From assembly GCF_009831625.1 (NCBI RefSeq), contig NZ_WUUS01000007.1:124001-188000 (forward strand): 64,000 nt of DNA, written 5' to 3'. Shown piece after piece: positions 8,787 to 17,912 of this stretch (within the stretch, counting starts at the first letter, position 1; the number at the start of each line of letters is the position of its first letter). The notes below the pieces were generated by a model. The model was given only the letters and a program-made list of their open reading frames with translations, searched no databases and was not told where the DNA came from. The translations under genes were made by a program, and so were the position numbers. Source of the stretch: Halobaculum saliterrae. GTDB lineage: Archaea; Halobacteriota; Halobacteria; Halobacteriales; Haloferacaceae.

Positions 8787-8845
8787 GCCGACGCTCGCCG
8801 GGGCGATGCGACGATTTTAACCCCTCTTCCGTCGGGATCGCACGT

Positions 8846-10000
8846 ATGGACACTGACCGGTTCGACAGGCGGAAGTTCGTGAAAGGCGTCGGCGCGGCGA
8901 GCCTCGTCGGGCTCGCCGGCTGTTCGGGCGGCCCCGAGTCGGGCGGTTCCGACGGGGACTCGAACGGCGGCGGCTCCGACGGCTCCGACGGCTCGGACGG
9001 GTCCGACGAGACCGAGACGGAGACGGAGGCGTCCGGCTCGGAGACGACGAACATCGGGATGGTGTACGCGACCGGCGGGCTCGGCGACGGCTCGTTCAAC
9101 GACCAGGCCCAGACGGGGATCCAGCAGGCCGCCGACGAGTTCGACCTCTCGTACGACGAGTCCGAGCCCGACTCCGTGTCGCAGTTCAGCACCTACCAGA
9201 CCCAGTACGCGCAGTCGACCGACCCCGACTACGACCTCGTGTCGTGCATCGGCTTCCTGCAGGCGGACGCGCTCTCACAGACCGCGCCCGACTACCCAGA
9301 CCAGGACTTCATGATCGTCGACAGCGTCGTCGACGCCGACAACGTCCGCTCGTACACGTTCAAGGAACACGAGGGCTCGTACCTCGTCGGCCAGCTCGCC
9401 GGCCTGCTCACGAGCCGGTCGTTCTCCGCGGGCGACTCCTCCACCTCGGGCGACTCCACGAACGTCGGCTTCGTCGGCGGCGTCGAGTCCTCGCTCATCG
9501 CGAAGTTCGAGGCCGGCTTCACCGCCGGCGTCAAGGCCGCCAACGAGGACGTCGACGTCCAGACCACGTACACCGGCAGCTTCTCGGAGCCCTCCGCCGG
9601 CCAGGAGGCCGCGCTGTCGATGTACAGCTCCGGCGCCGACATCATCTACCACGCGGCTGGGAACACCGGCGTGGGGGTCTTCCAGGCCGCCCGCGACGAG
9701 GGCAAGTTCGCCATCGGCGTCGACCGCGACCAGTCGGTGACGACCGATTACCAGGACGTGATCCTCGCGTCGATGGTCAAGCGCGTCGACACCGCCGTCT
9801 ACAACGCCGCGGAGACGACCGTCAACGGAAACTTCGAGGGCGGCACGGCGACCAGCCTCGGTCTGGCCGAGGACGGCGTCGACATCGTCTACGGCACCGA
9901 ACTCGGCGACCAGATCCCCGACGAGGTGGCCTCGGAGGTCCAGTCGTCGCGCGAGGCCATCGTCGACGGCGAGATCTCCGTCCCCGACAGCCCCGAGTAA
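8846..10000 (+). CDS. BMP-family ABC transporter substrate-binding lipoprotein
   Basis: A 384-residue periplasm-facing binding protein. The N-terminus has a Tat motif RRKF (residues 8-11) and a lipobox LAGC with the lipid-modified Cys at 26, as usual for haloarchaeal solute-binding lipoproteins. An acidic Gly/Ser/Asp linker (about 27-60) follows, then the BMP fold starting TNIGMVYATGGLGDGSFND. Typical BMP features are the GDGSFND segment, GVGVFQAARD and a late IGVDRDQS. BMP proteins bind purine or other nucleosides (TmpC/PnrA and Med families). A TATA-like ATTTTAAC at about 8813-8820 suggests a leaderless transcript from 8846. It heads the importer cluster with the ATPase at 10176 and the permeases at 11803 and 13068. 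Confidence 0.9.
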   Translation: MDTDRFDRRKFVKGVGAASLVGLAGCSGGPESGGSDGDSNGGGSDGSDGSDGSDETETETEASGSETTNIGMVYATGGLGDGSFNDQAQTGIQQAADEFDLSYDESEPDSVSQFSTYQTQYAQSTDPDYDLVSCIGFLQADALSQTAPDYPDQDFMIVDSVVDADNVRSYTFKEHEGSYLVGQLAGLLTSRSFSAGDSSTSGDSTNVGFVGGVESSLIAKFEAGFTAGVKAANEDVDVQTTYTGSFSEPSAGQEAALSMYSSGADIIYHAAGNTGVGVFQAARDEGKFAIGVDRDQSVTTDYQDVILASMVKRVDTAVYNAAETTVNGNFEGGTATSLGLAEDGVDIVYGTELGDQIPDEVASEVQSSREAIVDGEISVPDSPE

Positions 10001-10175
10001 CCCTCTCCCTCACGCTCGCTGCGTGAGAACGGGGCGATCGTCGTGGACCGGACTCGAATCGATCTCTCGTATTCCACCGATACCGTGTGGTACATCGTCC
10101 GACTGTCCGAATTCCTGAACGGTCGTTCCGACGAAACGCGCCGTTTATCCCGTCCCCGCCGAAACGCTCGGTGAC
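10001..10175 (+). promoter_or_regulatory. Spacer with a hairpin after the BMP gene and a promoter for the ATPase gene
   Basis: The inverted repeat CTCACGC-TCGCT-GCGTGAG follows the BMP stop codon by about ten bases and may attenuate or end transcription. A TATA-like CGTTTATCC at about 10142-10150 lies roughly 30 bp before the ATPase start at 10176. The binding protein and the ATP-binding/permease part may therefore be separately transcribed, allowing more of the lipoprotein to be made. Confidence 0.45.
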
Positions 10176-11810
10176 ATGACGGAGGCCGTCCGCCTCGACT
10201 CGATAACGAAGCGCTTCCCCGGCGTCGTCGCAAACGACGACGTCACGCTCTCGGTCGAGCGGGGGACGGTCCACGCCCTCCTCGGCGAGAACGGCGCGGG
10301 CAAGACCACCCTGATGAACGTCCTCTACGGGCTGTACGAGCCGACCGAGGGTGACGTGTACGTCGACGGGGACGGCCTGACGTACGACGACGACGGCGCG
10401 GTCGCCGACGCGCCGCGACGGTTCGACTCCCCCGGCGACGCGATCGACGCCGGCGTCGGGATGATCCACCAGCACTTCATGCTTGTCGACCCGATGACCG
10501 TCGCCGAGAACATCACGCTGGGCAACGAGCCGCGCAAGTGGGGCGGCCTCGCCGTCGACCGCGACGCCTCCCGGGAGGCCGTACTGGAGCTGTCGGAGCG
10601 GTACGGCTTCGACGTGGAGCCGGACGCCCGCATCGAGGACATCGGCGTCGGCGTCCAACAGCGCGTCGAGATCCTGAAGGCGCTGTATCGCGGCGCGGAG
10701 GTGCTCATCCTCGACGAGCCGACGGCGGTGCTCACCCCGCAGGAGGTCGAGGACCTGTTCGATGTGCTCGAGGAGCTGACCGACGCGGGGAAGACGGTCA
10801 TCTTCATCACGCACAAGCTGGGCGAGGCGCTGGAGGCGGCCGACGAGGTGACGGTCCTTCGCGACGGGCGCAACGTCGGAACCGTCGGGACGGCCGACAC
10901 GACCCGCGAGGAGCTCGCGGAGCTGATGGTCGGCCGCGAGGTGATGCTGGAGACGGAGACGCCCCCCGCGACCCCGGGCGAGACGGCGCTCTCGGTCGAG
11001 GGCGTCACCGCCGTCGACGACCGCGACGTGGTGGCCGTCGACGACGTCTCCTTCTCCGTCCGCGAGGGCGAGGTGTTCGGCATCGCCGGCGTCGACGGCA
11101 ACGGACAGTCGGAGCTCGTGGAGGTCGTCACCGGACTCCACTCCCTCGAGGAGGGTCGCGTCGAACTCGCGGGGCGCGACGTGACGCACGCCTCTCGCCG
11201 GGAGCGGACCCGCGCGGGCATGGCGTACATCCCCGAGGACCGCCAGGACCGCGGGCTCGTGATGGACTTCGATCTCACGGAGAACGGCGTGCTCGGTTCC
11301 CAACACGACGCTCCGTTCGCCGAGCGCGGCCGCCTCGACTGGGACCGTGCCGAGGGGCACGCGAGCGAGATCATCGAGGAGTACGACGTCCGCCCCCCGG
11401 ACGCCGACGCCGAGGCGAAGTCGCTGTCGGGGGGCAACCAGCAGAAGTTCATCGTCGGTCGCGAGTTCTCGCGGGAGCCGTCGTGCATCGTCGCGTCGCA
11501 CCCGACCCGCGGGGTCGACATCGGGTCGACGGAGTTCATCCACGACCGGCTCGTCGACCTCCGCGACGAGGGCCGGGCGGTGCTTCTGGTCTCCTCGAAG
11601 CTCGACGAGGTCCGCGGGCTCTCCGACCGCCTCGCGGTGATGTACCGCGGCCGGATCGTCGACGTGGTCGATCCCGACGAGGTGACCGAGGAGCAGCTCG
11701 GGCTCATGATGGCCGGCGAGCGCCCCGAGGACGTCCCGCGCGCCGAGCGTGTCGCCGACGCCGGACCTCGTTCGCGAGACGACGCGGACGCGGAGGTGGC
11801 GGATGACTGA
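10176..11810 (+). CDS. Nucleoside-type ABC transporter ATP-binding protein (double ABC)
   Basis: The 544-residue protein contains two ABC domains, as in the RbsA/YufO group serving carbohydrate and nucleoside importers. Domain 1 has Walker A GENGAGKT (37-44), the unusual signature GVGVQQRVEILKAL and Walker B LILDEPTAVL. Domain 2 has a degenerate Walker A (GVDGNGQSE), a good signature LSGGNQQKFIVGRE and a Walker B altered to CIVASHPTRGVD, where the usual Asp-Glu is Ser-His. This asymmetry is normal for the group: one site is probably inactive. The C-terminal tail is acidic. The stop overlaps the next permease start by 8 bases, so the genes are co-transcribed. Confidence 0.9.
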   Translation: MTEAVRLDSITKRFPGVVANDDVTLSVERGTVHALLGENGAGKTTLMNVLYGLYEPTEGDVYVDGDGLTYDDDGAVADAPRRFDSPGDAIDAGVGMIHQHFMLVDPMTVAENITLGNEPRKWGGLAVDRDASREAVLELSERYGFDVEPDARIEDIGVGVQQRVEILKALYRGAEVLILDEPTAVLTPQEVEDLFDVLEELTDAGKTVIFITHKLGEALEAADEVTVLRDGRNVGTVGTADTTREELAELMVGREVMLETETPPATPGETALSVEGVTAVDDRDVVAVDDVSFSVREGEVFGIAGVDGNGQSELVEVVTGLHSLEEGRVELAGRDVTHASRRERTRAGMAYIPEDRQDRGLVMDFDLTENGVLGSQHDAPFAERGRLDWDRAEGHASEIIEEYDVRPPDADAEAKSLSGGNQQKFIVGREFSREPSCIVASHPTRGVDIGSTEFIHDRLVDLRDEGRAVLLVSSKLDEVRGLSDRLAVMYRGRIVDVVDPDEVTEEQLGLMMAGERPEDVPRAERVADAGPRSRDDADAEVADD

Positions 11811-13071
11811 CGCCGACGGGGGTGGATCGGACGACTCGGTCCCCGCTCGACTCCCTCGCGACCGGCTGTTCGACGCGCTCGACCGCCTCGTCGCCGCGAG
11901 CGCGACCGAGCGGCTGTTCATCTCGGGGTCGGCGCTGCTGCTCTCGGTGGCGATCGGCTTCCTCCTCATCCTCGTGGCGGGACGGATGACCTCGTGTGGG
12001 TCGGCGGCGTACTCGGTGTTCGGTGTCGGCTTCTGTTACGACCCGTTCGTGGTGTACGACAGCCTGTTCCTCGGCGCGTTCGGCGACTTCCTCGCGAACC
12101 CGCTCAACGGACAGTTCGCCACGACGATCTCGGAGACCACAGTCCTCGTGTTCACCGGGATCGCCGTCGCGGTGGCGTTCAAGGCCGGCGTGTTCAACAT
12201 CGGCGGGCAGGGCCAGCTCGTGTTCGGCGCGCTCGCCAGCGCGCTCGTGGTGTACGGGTTCTCCGGCGCCGTGTCGGGGCTCGTCGGCACGCTCGTCCTC
12301 GTCCCGTTGGGACTCGCAGTCGGCGCGTTCGTCGGGGGGATCTGGGGCGCCATCCCGGGCGCGCTGAAGGCGTACGCCGACGCCAACGAGGTGATCACGA
12401 CGATCATGCTCAACTTCGTCGCCACCTCGTTCGCGCTGTATCTCGCCTCGGGGCCGTTCAAGGCCCCCGACAGCTTCGCCAACCAGACGCGGACGCTGCC
12501 CGAGTACGCGCTGTTCCCGCAGCCGCTGTTCCCCGGGCGCACCGACGCCTCGCTGTTGGCGCTGGCGCTGGCGATCGCCGTCGCCGTCGGGATCGCGTAC
12601 CTGCTGCGCGGGACCTCGTTCGGCTACGACGTGCGAACGAGCGGCATCCAGCCGGAGGCCGCCGAGTACGGCGGCGTCAACGCCGCGCGGACGGTCGTCA
12701 CCTCGATGGCGCTGTCGGGTGCGCTCGCCGGGATCGGCGGCGCGGTGTACGTCCTGACGATCGCGGGGAACTTCCAGACCGGCGTGCCGGACTACGGCTT
12801 CGACGGCATCACCGTCTCCATCCTCGCCGGCAACAACCCGGTCGGCGCCATCGCGGCGGCGCTGCTGTTCGGCGTGCTGAAGTCCGGATCCATCGTCGTC
12901 GACGTGGGGACGGACGTGCCGCCGCAGCTCGTGGGCGTCCTCCGCGGGCTCATCGTCCTGTTCGTGGCGATGCCGGAGTTCTTCCGGATGATCGGCCAGC
13001 GCGTCGACGTGCGGGACCGGTTCGGGGGGAGTCGCGACGCCGTCGCGACCGACGGGGGTGAGGAGGCGTGA
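11803..13071 (+). CDS. ABC transporter permease, nucleoside-type (first)
   Basis: A 422-residue integral membrane protein of the BPD_transp_2 family (branched-chain amino acid/sugar/nucleoside permeases). After an acidic cytoplasmic N-terminus of about 45 residues there are eight to ten membrane helices. Family motifs include FKAGVFNIGGQGQLVFGALAS and ALSGALAGIGGAVYVL. The ATG at 11803 overlaps the ATPase stop; the frame opens earlier at 11749 but within the ATPase gene. It pairs with the second permease (overlap of four bases) to form the heterodimeric channel of the BMP-dependent importer. Confidence 0.88.
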   Translation: MTDADGGGSDDSVPARLPRDRLFDALDRLVAASATERLFISGSALLLSVAIGFLLILVAGRMTSCGSAAYSVFGVGFCYDPFVVYDSLFLGAFGDFLANPLNGQFATTISETTVLVFTGIAVAVAFKAGVFNIGGQGQLVFGALASALVVYGFSGAVSGLVGTLVLVPLGLAVGAFVGGIWGAIPGALKAYADANEVITTIMLNFVATSFALYLASGPFKAPDSFANQTRTLPEYALFPQPLFPGRTDASLLALALAIAVAVGIAYLLRGTSFGYDVRTSGIQPEAAEYGGVNAARTVVTSMALSGALAGIGGAVYVLTIAGNFQTGVPDYGFDGITVSILAGNNPVGAIAAALLFGVLKSGSIVVDVGTDVPPQLVGVLRGLIVLFVAMPEFFRMIGQRVDVRDRFGGSRDAVATDGGEEA

Positions 13072-14180
13072 GCGTCGTCGACGCCGTCGACGGGCTGGGA
13101 ACGCGCACGCGGATCGCGGCGGCGAGCGTGGGGGTCGCGCTGCTCGCGGCCGTCGGGATCGCGCTCGCCGGCCACGCCGACGTGTTGCTCGCCGTCCTCG
13201 CGCTGCTGTTCCAGAAGTCGACGCTCGCGGCCGCCCTTCGGCTGTCGGTGCCCATCGCCTTCGCCGCGTTGGGCGGCATCTTCGCCGAGAAGTCCGGCGT
13301 CATCAACATCGGGCTGGAGGGGCTGCTCATCGTCTCGGCGTTCGGCGGCGTGTACGTCACCTCGATCACCGGATCGGTGTGGCTGGGCCTCCTCGGGGGC
13401 GTGCTCGCCTCGTCGCTGCTCGCCCTGCTGTTCGCGATCGTCTGCATCGAGTTCCGCGCCGACCAGATCATCGCCGGACTGGCGATCTGGCTCATCGCGC
13501 TCGGACTCGCCCCGTTCGCCTCCACGGTCGTGTTCGGGTCGACGAACGCGAGCGCGGGCGCGACGTTCCCCGGCATCGATCAACTCCTCGCGAACACGGG
13601 GATCCCGGTCGTCTCGACGACGGTCGTCGCCGGACTGGAGGCGCTCGCGGGGATCCCCTTCCTCGGTGCGCTGTTCGAGGCGTCGCCGGTGGTGTACCTG
13701 ATGTTCGTCGCCGTCGCGGCGTCATGGTGGACGCTCAACCGCACCTTCTTCGGACGCTGGGTGCGCGCCTCCGGCGAGAACCCGAGAGCGCTCGACACGG
13801 CAGGCGTCGACGTCTCCCGGGTGCGCTACGCGGCGGTGATCCTCTCGGGCGTGCTCGCGGGGGTCGGCGGCGCGGCGCTGTCGCTGTCGCTCGGCCAGTT
13901 CGTCGGCAACGGCCCGACGATGGTCAACGGGAAGGGGTTCATCGCCATCGTGACGTACCTGCTCGGCAACTACAACCCGATCGGCGCGATGCTCTCGACG
14001 CTGCTGTTCGCGGGGCTGGACGCGCTTCAGCTGTCGCTACAGGGACAGAACGTGCTCGCGATCCCGCGCCCGCTCGTGCGGACCATCCCGTACGTGTCGG
14101 TCATCGTCGTGCTCGCGTTGTTCGGCCGGACGCGGCTGCCCGAGGCGGCCGGGGAGCACTACGAGTCCGGCGAGGAGTAG
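13068..14180 (+). CDS. ABC transporter permease, nucleoside-type (second)
   Basis: A 370-residue membrane protein of the same BPD_transp_2 family, with about eight to ten helices. The conserved stretch FAEKSGVINIGLEGLLIVSA is the counterpart of the FKAGVFNIGGQG region in the first permease, and GVLAGVGGAALSLSLGQF matches the second conserved block. The GTG start at 13068 overlaps the preceding stop as GTGA. It is the last gene of the importer operon. The substrate is probably nucleosides, inferred from the BMP-type lipoprotein and this paired permease layout. Confidence 0.88.
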   Translation: MSVVDAVDGLGTRTRIAAASVGVALLAAVGIALAGHADVLLAVLALLFQKSTLAAALRLSVPIAFAALGGIFAEKSGVINIGLEGLLIVSAFGGVYVTSITGSVWLGLLGGVLASSLLALLFAIVCIEFRADQIIAGLAIWLIALGLAPFASTVVFGSTNASAGATFPGIDQLLANTGIPVVSTTVVAGLEALAGIPFLGALFEASPVVYLMFVAVAASWWTLNRTFFGRWVRASGENPRALDTAGVDVSRVRYAAVILSGVLAGVGGAALSLSLGQFVGNGPTMVNGKGFIAIVTYLLGNYNPIGAMLSTLLFAGLDALQLSLQGQNVLAIPRPLVRTIPYVSVIVVLALFGRTRLPEAAGEHYESGEE

Positions 14181-14257
14181 CGTCGTCGGTTTATTTCGCG
14201 ACCGAACCGCGCTGTCCATCCGGCAGTTTCAGAACGAGGACAGCTTTGTTGTCGGTC

Positions 14258-14722
14258 GTGAACGTCTCAACCGCGCTCAAGTGGTCTGCGTACTATCACG
14301 TTCTGGCGTTCGGGGCCTCGTTGGTCGGGCTGGCCGTCGTCGCCGCCGGGCTGTTCCTCGGACTTGGCGACGCGGTCGCGGCGCTGTCGGGCGTCTCGCT
14401 CTCGCGACCGTCGAGTCTGACGGGCGTGCTCTCTGCCGTCTCCCCGGTCCCGCTGGTCGCCGGGGTCGCGGTGGGGCTGCTTCTCCGTCGCGTCGGTCGG
14501 ACGGCCGCGTTCCTCCGCGTCCAGAGCCGCGCCGTCGAGGAGGGGGTCGACCTCCCGGTGGAGGCGCTGTCGAGTCGCGTGAGCGACCGTGTCAGCGACG
14601 ACGTGGAGGCGGTCGTCGAGGGCGTCGCGGACGACGGGGGGACCGACTCCGTCGTGGGCGCAGCCGCCGAGGGCGGCTCCGAACGCGCTGAGACGGGCGT
14701 CGCCGACGGGGGATCGCACTGA
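14258..14722 (+). CDS. Small membrane protein, unknown function
   Basis: From the GTG at 14258 the product is 154 residues (begins VNVSTALKWSAYYHVLAF). Two to three hydrophobic segments can be seen (about 12-35 and 55-78), followed by an acidic helical tail of about 75 residues rich in Val, Glu and Asp that contains DRVSDDVEAVVEGVADD. A TTG at 14249 is an alternative start. The TATA-like GGTTTATTTCG at about 14190-14200 may be its promoter. I do not recognise the family; codon use (high GC at third positions) supports a real gene. Confidence 0.6.
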   Translation: MNVSTALKWSAYYHVLAFGASLVGLAVVAAGLFLGLGDAVAALSGVSLSRPSSLTGVLSAVSPVPLVAGVAVGLLLRRVGRTAAFLRVQSRAVEEGVDLPVEALSSRVSDRVSDDVEAVVEGVADDGGTDSVVGAAAEGGSERAETGVADGGSH

Positions 14723-14812
14723 CCGGCCGCGGACTGACGAGCTCCGGCCACGAACGGGCGTCCCGCGCGTCGAACGACTGGCTTTTTCACGACCCACGAC
14801 CGAAGTGGGACA

Positions 14813-16183
14813 ATGACCACCCACGAGCCCGACATCGTCGTGGTCGGCGCGGGGACGGCGGGCTGTTACGCCGCCGCCACGGCCGCCGAGGCGGGCCTCG
14901 ACGTCGTCATCGTCGAGCGGAAGGACGAGGAGGAGGCGGGCCACATCGCCTGCGGCGACGCGCTCAAGGGCGCCGACGAGTTCCCGGAGTCGATCCCGAA
15001 GCCGGAACTTGAGTCGGCGTTCACCAACACCGGCGTGGACCACGGGCGCTTCGAGATCCCGAGCCACGACACGGTGCTCGAGATCCCGATCCCGGGCGAG
15101 CTCGCTGTCATCGACCGCTGGGAGTACGGCCGGAACGTCATCGCGGGCGCCGAGCGCCGCGGCGTCGAGTTCCACTACGACACCGTCGTTCAGGACGTGA
15201 CCCAGACGGACGACGGCCGCGTGACGGGCGTCCGCGCCAAGCGGAAGGGCGAGGTCGTCGAGTACGACGCCGAGGTGACCATCGACGCCGCGGGTGCGCT
15301 GTCGATCCTGCAGGACAAGGCCGACCTCGCGGACGCGACGTTCGACACGAACGTGTCGTTCTCGCAGTTCTGCTCGGCGTACCGCGAGGTCGTCGAGGTG
15401 CCTGAACCCGTCGACTACGACGACGCGCTCGTGTTCAAGCCGACGAAGCGCGCGGCGGGCTACCTCTGGTACTTCCCGCGCACGGACACCGAGATCAACG
15501 CCGGTCTCGGCTTCCAGATGAACGAGGAGCCGATGAAGCTCGTCGACGACCTGAAGCAGGACCTCCGGAACCGTCCGGAGTTCGAGGGCGCGGAAGTGAC
15601 CGACAAACTCGGGGCAGCCCTGCCCACCCGCCGCCCGTACGACTCGGCGGTCGCGCCGGGGTTCATCGCCGCCGGCGACGCCGCCGGCCACGTCAACCCC
15701 ACCACCGGCGGCGGCATCGCGGGCGCCGCCTACGCCGGGAAGTACGCCGCCGAGCAGGCGGTCGAGGCCATCGACGCCGGCGACGTGAGCGAGGAGGCGC
15801 TGTGGCACTACAACGAGCGCGTGATGGGCCACTTCGGCTCCCGATACGCCGCCCTCGACGTGTACAACATCCTCTCGACGGCCGTCGACGTGGACGAGTT
15901 GATGGGCCTGCTCGCGTCGCTACCGGGCGAGAGCCTCGCGGAGGCGCTGTACTCCGGGAGCGCGTCGGTGAAACCGCGGCTCGTCGCCGAGGTGATCAAG
16001 GACAGCTACGGCCACTGGGGCCAGATCTGGGAGTTCTACAAGACGAAACGCGCCGCGGACGACCTGATGGACCACTACGGCCGCTACCCGACGCGACCCG
16101 GCGGGTTCGAGCCGTGGCGCGACGAGCGAGACCGGCTGATGGAGCAGGTGTACGACGTGACCGGCGCGGAGCCGAAGTACTAA
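14813..16183 (+). CDS. Geranylgeranyl reductase family protein (archaeal lipid biosynthesis)
   Basis: A 456-residue FAD-dependent reductase of the GGR family, which saturates the geranylgeranyl chains of archaeal phospholipids. The N-terminal dinucleotide-binding motif VVGAGTAGCYAA follows a short lead, the YLWYFPR segment belongs to the substrate region, and FIAAGDAAGHVNPTTGGGI is the second FAD motif common to this family. The C-terminal part, with DSYGHWGQIWEF, is typical of halobacterial homologues. A TATA-like GGCTTTTTCAC at about 14780-14790 suits a leaderless transcript from 14813. It faces the M20 amidohydrolase gene across a hairpin-rich spacer. Plant-type chlorophyll reductases share the fold but not the context. 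Confidence 0.88.
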   Translation: MTTHEPDIVVVGAGTAGCYAAATAAEAGLDVVIVERKDEEEAGHIACGDALKGADEFPESIPKPELESAFTNTGVDHGRFEIPSHDTVLEIPIPGELAVIDRWEYGRNVIAGAERRGVEFHYDTVVQDVTQTDDGRVTGVRAKRKGEVVEYDAEVTIDAAGALSILQDKADLADATFDTNVSFSQFCSAYREVVEVPEPVDYDDALVFKPTKRAAGYLWYFPRTDTEINAGLGFQMNEEPMKLVDDLKQDLRNRPEFEGAEVTDKLGAALPTRRPYDSAVAPGFIAAGDAAGHVNPTTGGGIAGAAYAGKYAAEQAVEAIDAGDVSEEALWHYNERVMGHFGSRYAALDVYNILSTAVDVDELMGLLASLPGESLAEALYSGSASVKPRLVAEVIKDSYGHWGQIWEFYKTKRAADDLMDHYGRYPTRPGGFEPWRDERDRLMEQVYDVTGAEPKY

Positions 16184-16243
16184 CCGACCACCTTTCGCGG
16201 GACCTCGCGCGCCTCCGAAAGACTCGGTCCGCTCGTCTTCCGT

Positions 16244-16415
16244 GTTCTCGTACGCCCCGATCACGAGAACTTCGGCGCGCTCGACCCCCGCCAACCCCCG
16301 TCGATGCTGGAGGAACGCGAAGCGTTCCTGCTGCTAACCAGACGCCGCAGGCGTCTGGTGACGCGGTCGGATCCTTCGAATCCGACTGCTGATCAGGATC
16401 GCTCTGCGATTCTGA
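16244..16415. repeat. Array of five consecutive hairpins between convergent genes
   Basis: Five inverted repeats lie one after another. (1) 16244-16251/16263-16270, GTTCTCGT, 11-base loop. (2) 16311-16318/16322-16329, AGGAACGC, loop GAA. (3) 16337-16346/16350-16359, ACCAGACGCC, loop GCA, perfect 10-bp stem. (4) 16366-16372/16380-16386, GTCGGAT, 7-base loop. (5) 16393-16402/16406-16415, ten pairs with one G-T, loop TCT. Three of the five have 3-base loops. The 317-bp spacer 16184-16500 has no other gene. It may be a bidirectional terminator, a structured RNA or a copy of a dispersed palindromic element; similar strings seem familiar from other haloarchaeal genomes, from memory only. Confidence 0.75.
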
Positions 16416-16500
16416 TGGCGATCAAAAGGCCGCTCGCTCGGGCCGAACGTTGGGACCGCGACGGGATCCGTATCCGAGCGTCCCGGCGTGAGGGCCCGCC

Positions 16501-17784
16501 TCAGGGACGTCGGTCGGCGATCTCGAGCACCGCGGCGGTGAGGAAGTCGACCCCGATGTCCAGCGACTCCTCCTCCACGTCGAAGGTGCTCGTGTGGTGC
16601 CCGCCGGGGTGGTCGGTTCCGACGCCGACGTAGCTCGCGTAGCCGCCGTTGTCCTGCACCGCCTGCATCATGTACGTCGCGTCCTCGCTGCCGCCGAGCT
16701 CGTCGCGCTCGATCACGTTCGTCACGCCGTCGACGTCGTCGGCGATCTCGGCGATCGGTCCGGCGAGCTCCTGATCGCTGGTCGCCGAGGGGGCCCGTCC
16801 CAGGGTCTCGATGTCCACGTCGACCTCGTGCATGTCGGCGGCCGACTCGATCACGGTCTCCGCCCGCTCGTCCATGTACTCCATCAGCTCGGTGGTGCCG
16901 CCGCGGACCTCGCCCTCGACGAACGACTCCTCCGGAATGATGTTCGTCGCGGTGCCGCCGCCGACGATCCCCGCGTTCACGCGGGTCGGCCCGTCGGCGT
17001 GACGGGAGATCCCGTAGAGGTTCTGGATGGCCGCCGCGGCGGCCTGCACCGTGTTGCGTCCCTGTTCGGGATGGCCGCCCGCGTGGGACGGCTCGCCCTC
17101 GAACTCCGCGAGGAAGTGTGAGACGGCAAGGAAGCCGTCGATGCCGCAGATGACCTCCCCGGTCGGGTGGTCGAGGCCGACGTGGGCCGCCAGGAAGTAC
17201 TCAACGTCGTCGATCAACTCGGAGTCGGCCATCGGCTTGCCGCCGACGATCTGCTCCTCGCCGGGCTGGAAGAACACCTTCAGCGTGCCTTCGAACTCCG
17301 AGGCGAGTATCTCGTCGATCAGCCCCAGCCCGAACGTCGCGTGGGCATCGTGCCCGCAGGCGTGCATGTACCCCTCGTGCTCGGAGCGGAACCCCTCCCC
17401 GGCGGGCGCGTGGTCGTCGCCGTCGTCGGACTCGAGGATCGGGAGCGCGTCGATGTCGACGCGGACGCCGATCACCGGGCCCTCGCCGCGTTCGAGCACG
17501 GCGACGGCGCCGGTGTAGCCGCCCTCGATCTCGGCGAGCACGTCCTCGCGCGCGCCGGCGTCGCGGGCGCGCTCGAACCACTCGTCGAGCTCGTCGTCGT
17601 CGGGGACGTTCATCCGCTCGCTTCCGAGGATCTCGGGGCCGTAGTGGATGGCGGTGAGATCCCGGGACTCCAGCTCGTCGACGATCCGGGCGGTGGTGTA
17701 GAACTCGCACCACGCCGGCTCGGGGTGACGGTGGAGGTCGCGGCGAAACGCCGACAGGTCCTCGTGAGCGACGGTCTGGCTCAT
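16501..17784 (-). CDS. M20-family amidohydrolase (AbgA-like)
   Basis: A 427-residue zinc peptidase-type enzyme of the M20/amidohydrolase family. Visible motifs are RRDLHRHPEPAW near the N-terminus, GVRVDIDALPI, the metal-binding HACGHDAHATFGLG, the catalytic/metal PGEEQ, and THNIIPE-like NIIPEESFVEGEVRG in the lid domain. The domain order (catalytic, lid with HAGGHPEQGRNTVQAAAAA, catalytic) is complete. A short insert around residues 55-85 resembles the subgroup of aminobenzoyl-glutamate hydrolase subunit A. It probably hydrolyses an N-acyl or N-aryl amino acid amide bond; the true substrate is unknown. It starts at the ATG at 17784 and stands alone. Confidence 0.85.
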   Translation of the reverse strand: MSQTVAHEDLSAFRRDLHRHPEPAWCEFYTTARIVDELESRDLTAIHYGPEILGSERMNVPDDDELDEWFERARDAGAREDVLAEIEGGYTGAVAVLERGEGPVIGVRVDIDALPILESDDGDDHAPAGEGFRSEHEGYMHACGHDAHATFGLGLIDEILASEFEGTLKVFFQPGEEQIVGGKPMADSELIDDVEYFLAAHVGLDHPTGEVICGIDGFLAVSHFLAEFEGEPSHAGGHPEQGRNTVQAAAAAIQNLYGISRHADGPTRVNAGIVGGGTATNIIPEESFVEGEVRGGTTELMEYMDERAETVIESAADMHEVDVDIETLGRAPSATSDQELAGPIAEIADDVDGVTNVIERDELGGSEDATYMMQAVQDNGGYASYVGVGTDHPGGHHTSTFDVEEESLDIGVDFLTAAVLEIADRRP

Positions 17785-17912
17785 ACTCGGGTGTCCGGGG
17801 CGTCGGGCTTAAACCCGTGTCTCGCGGAACGGTCGACCGGCTCGACCGCGTGTCCGATCGATCCGACCCCACACCGCGCGCTCACGGTCGACTCCGGCCA
17901 TCGCCGCCGCGA

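Noticed and set aside
7832-8845. Long open frame in phase with the BMP lipoprotein gene, running through glmM
   Set aside because: It is an Arg/Gly-rich shadow of the glmM gene. The lipoprotein signal peptide with its Tat motif begins at 8846.
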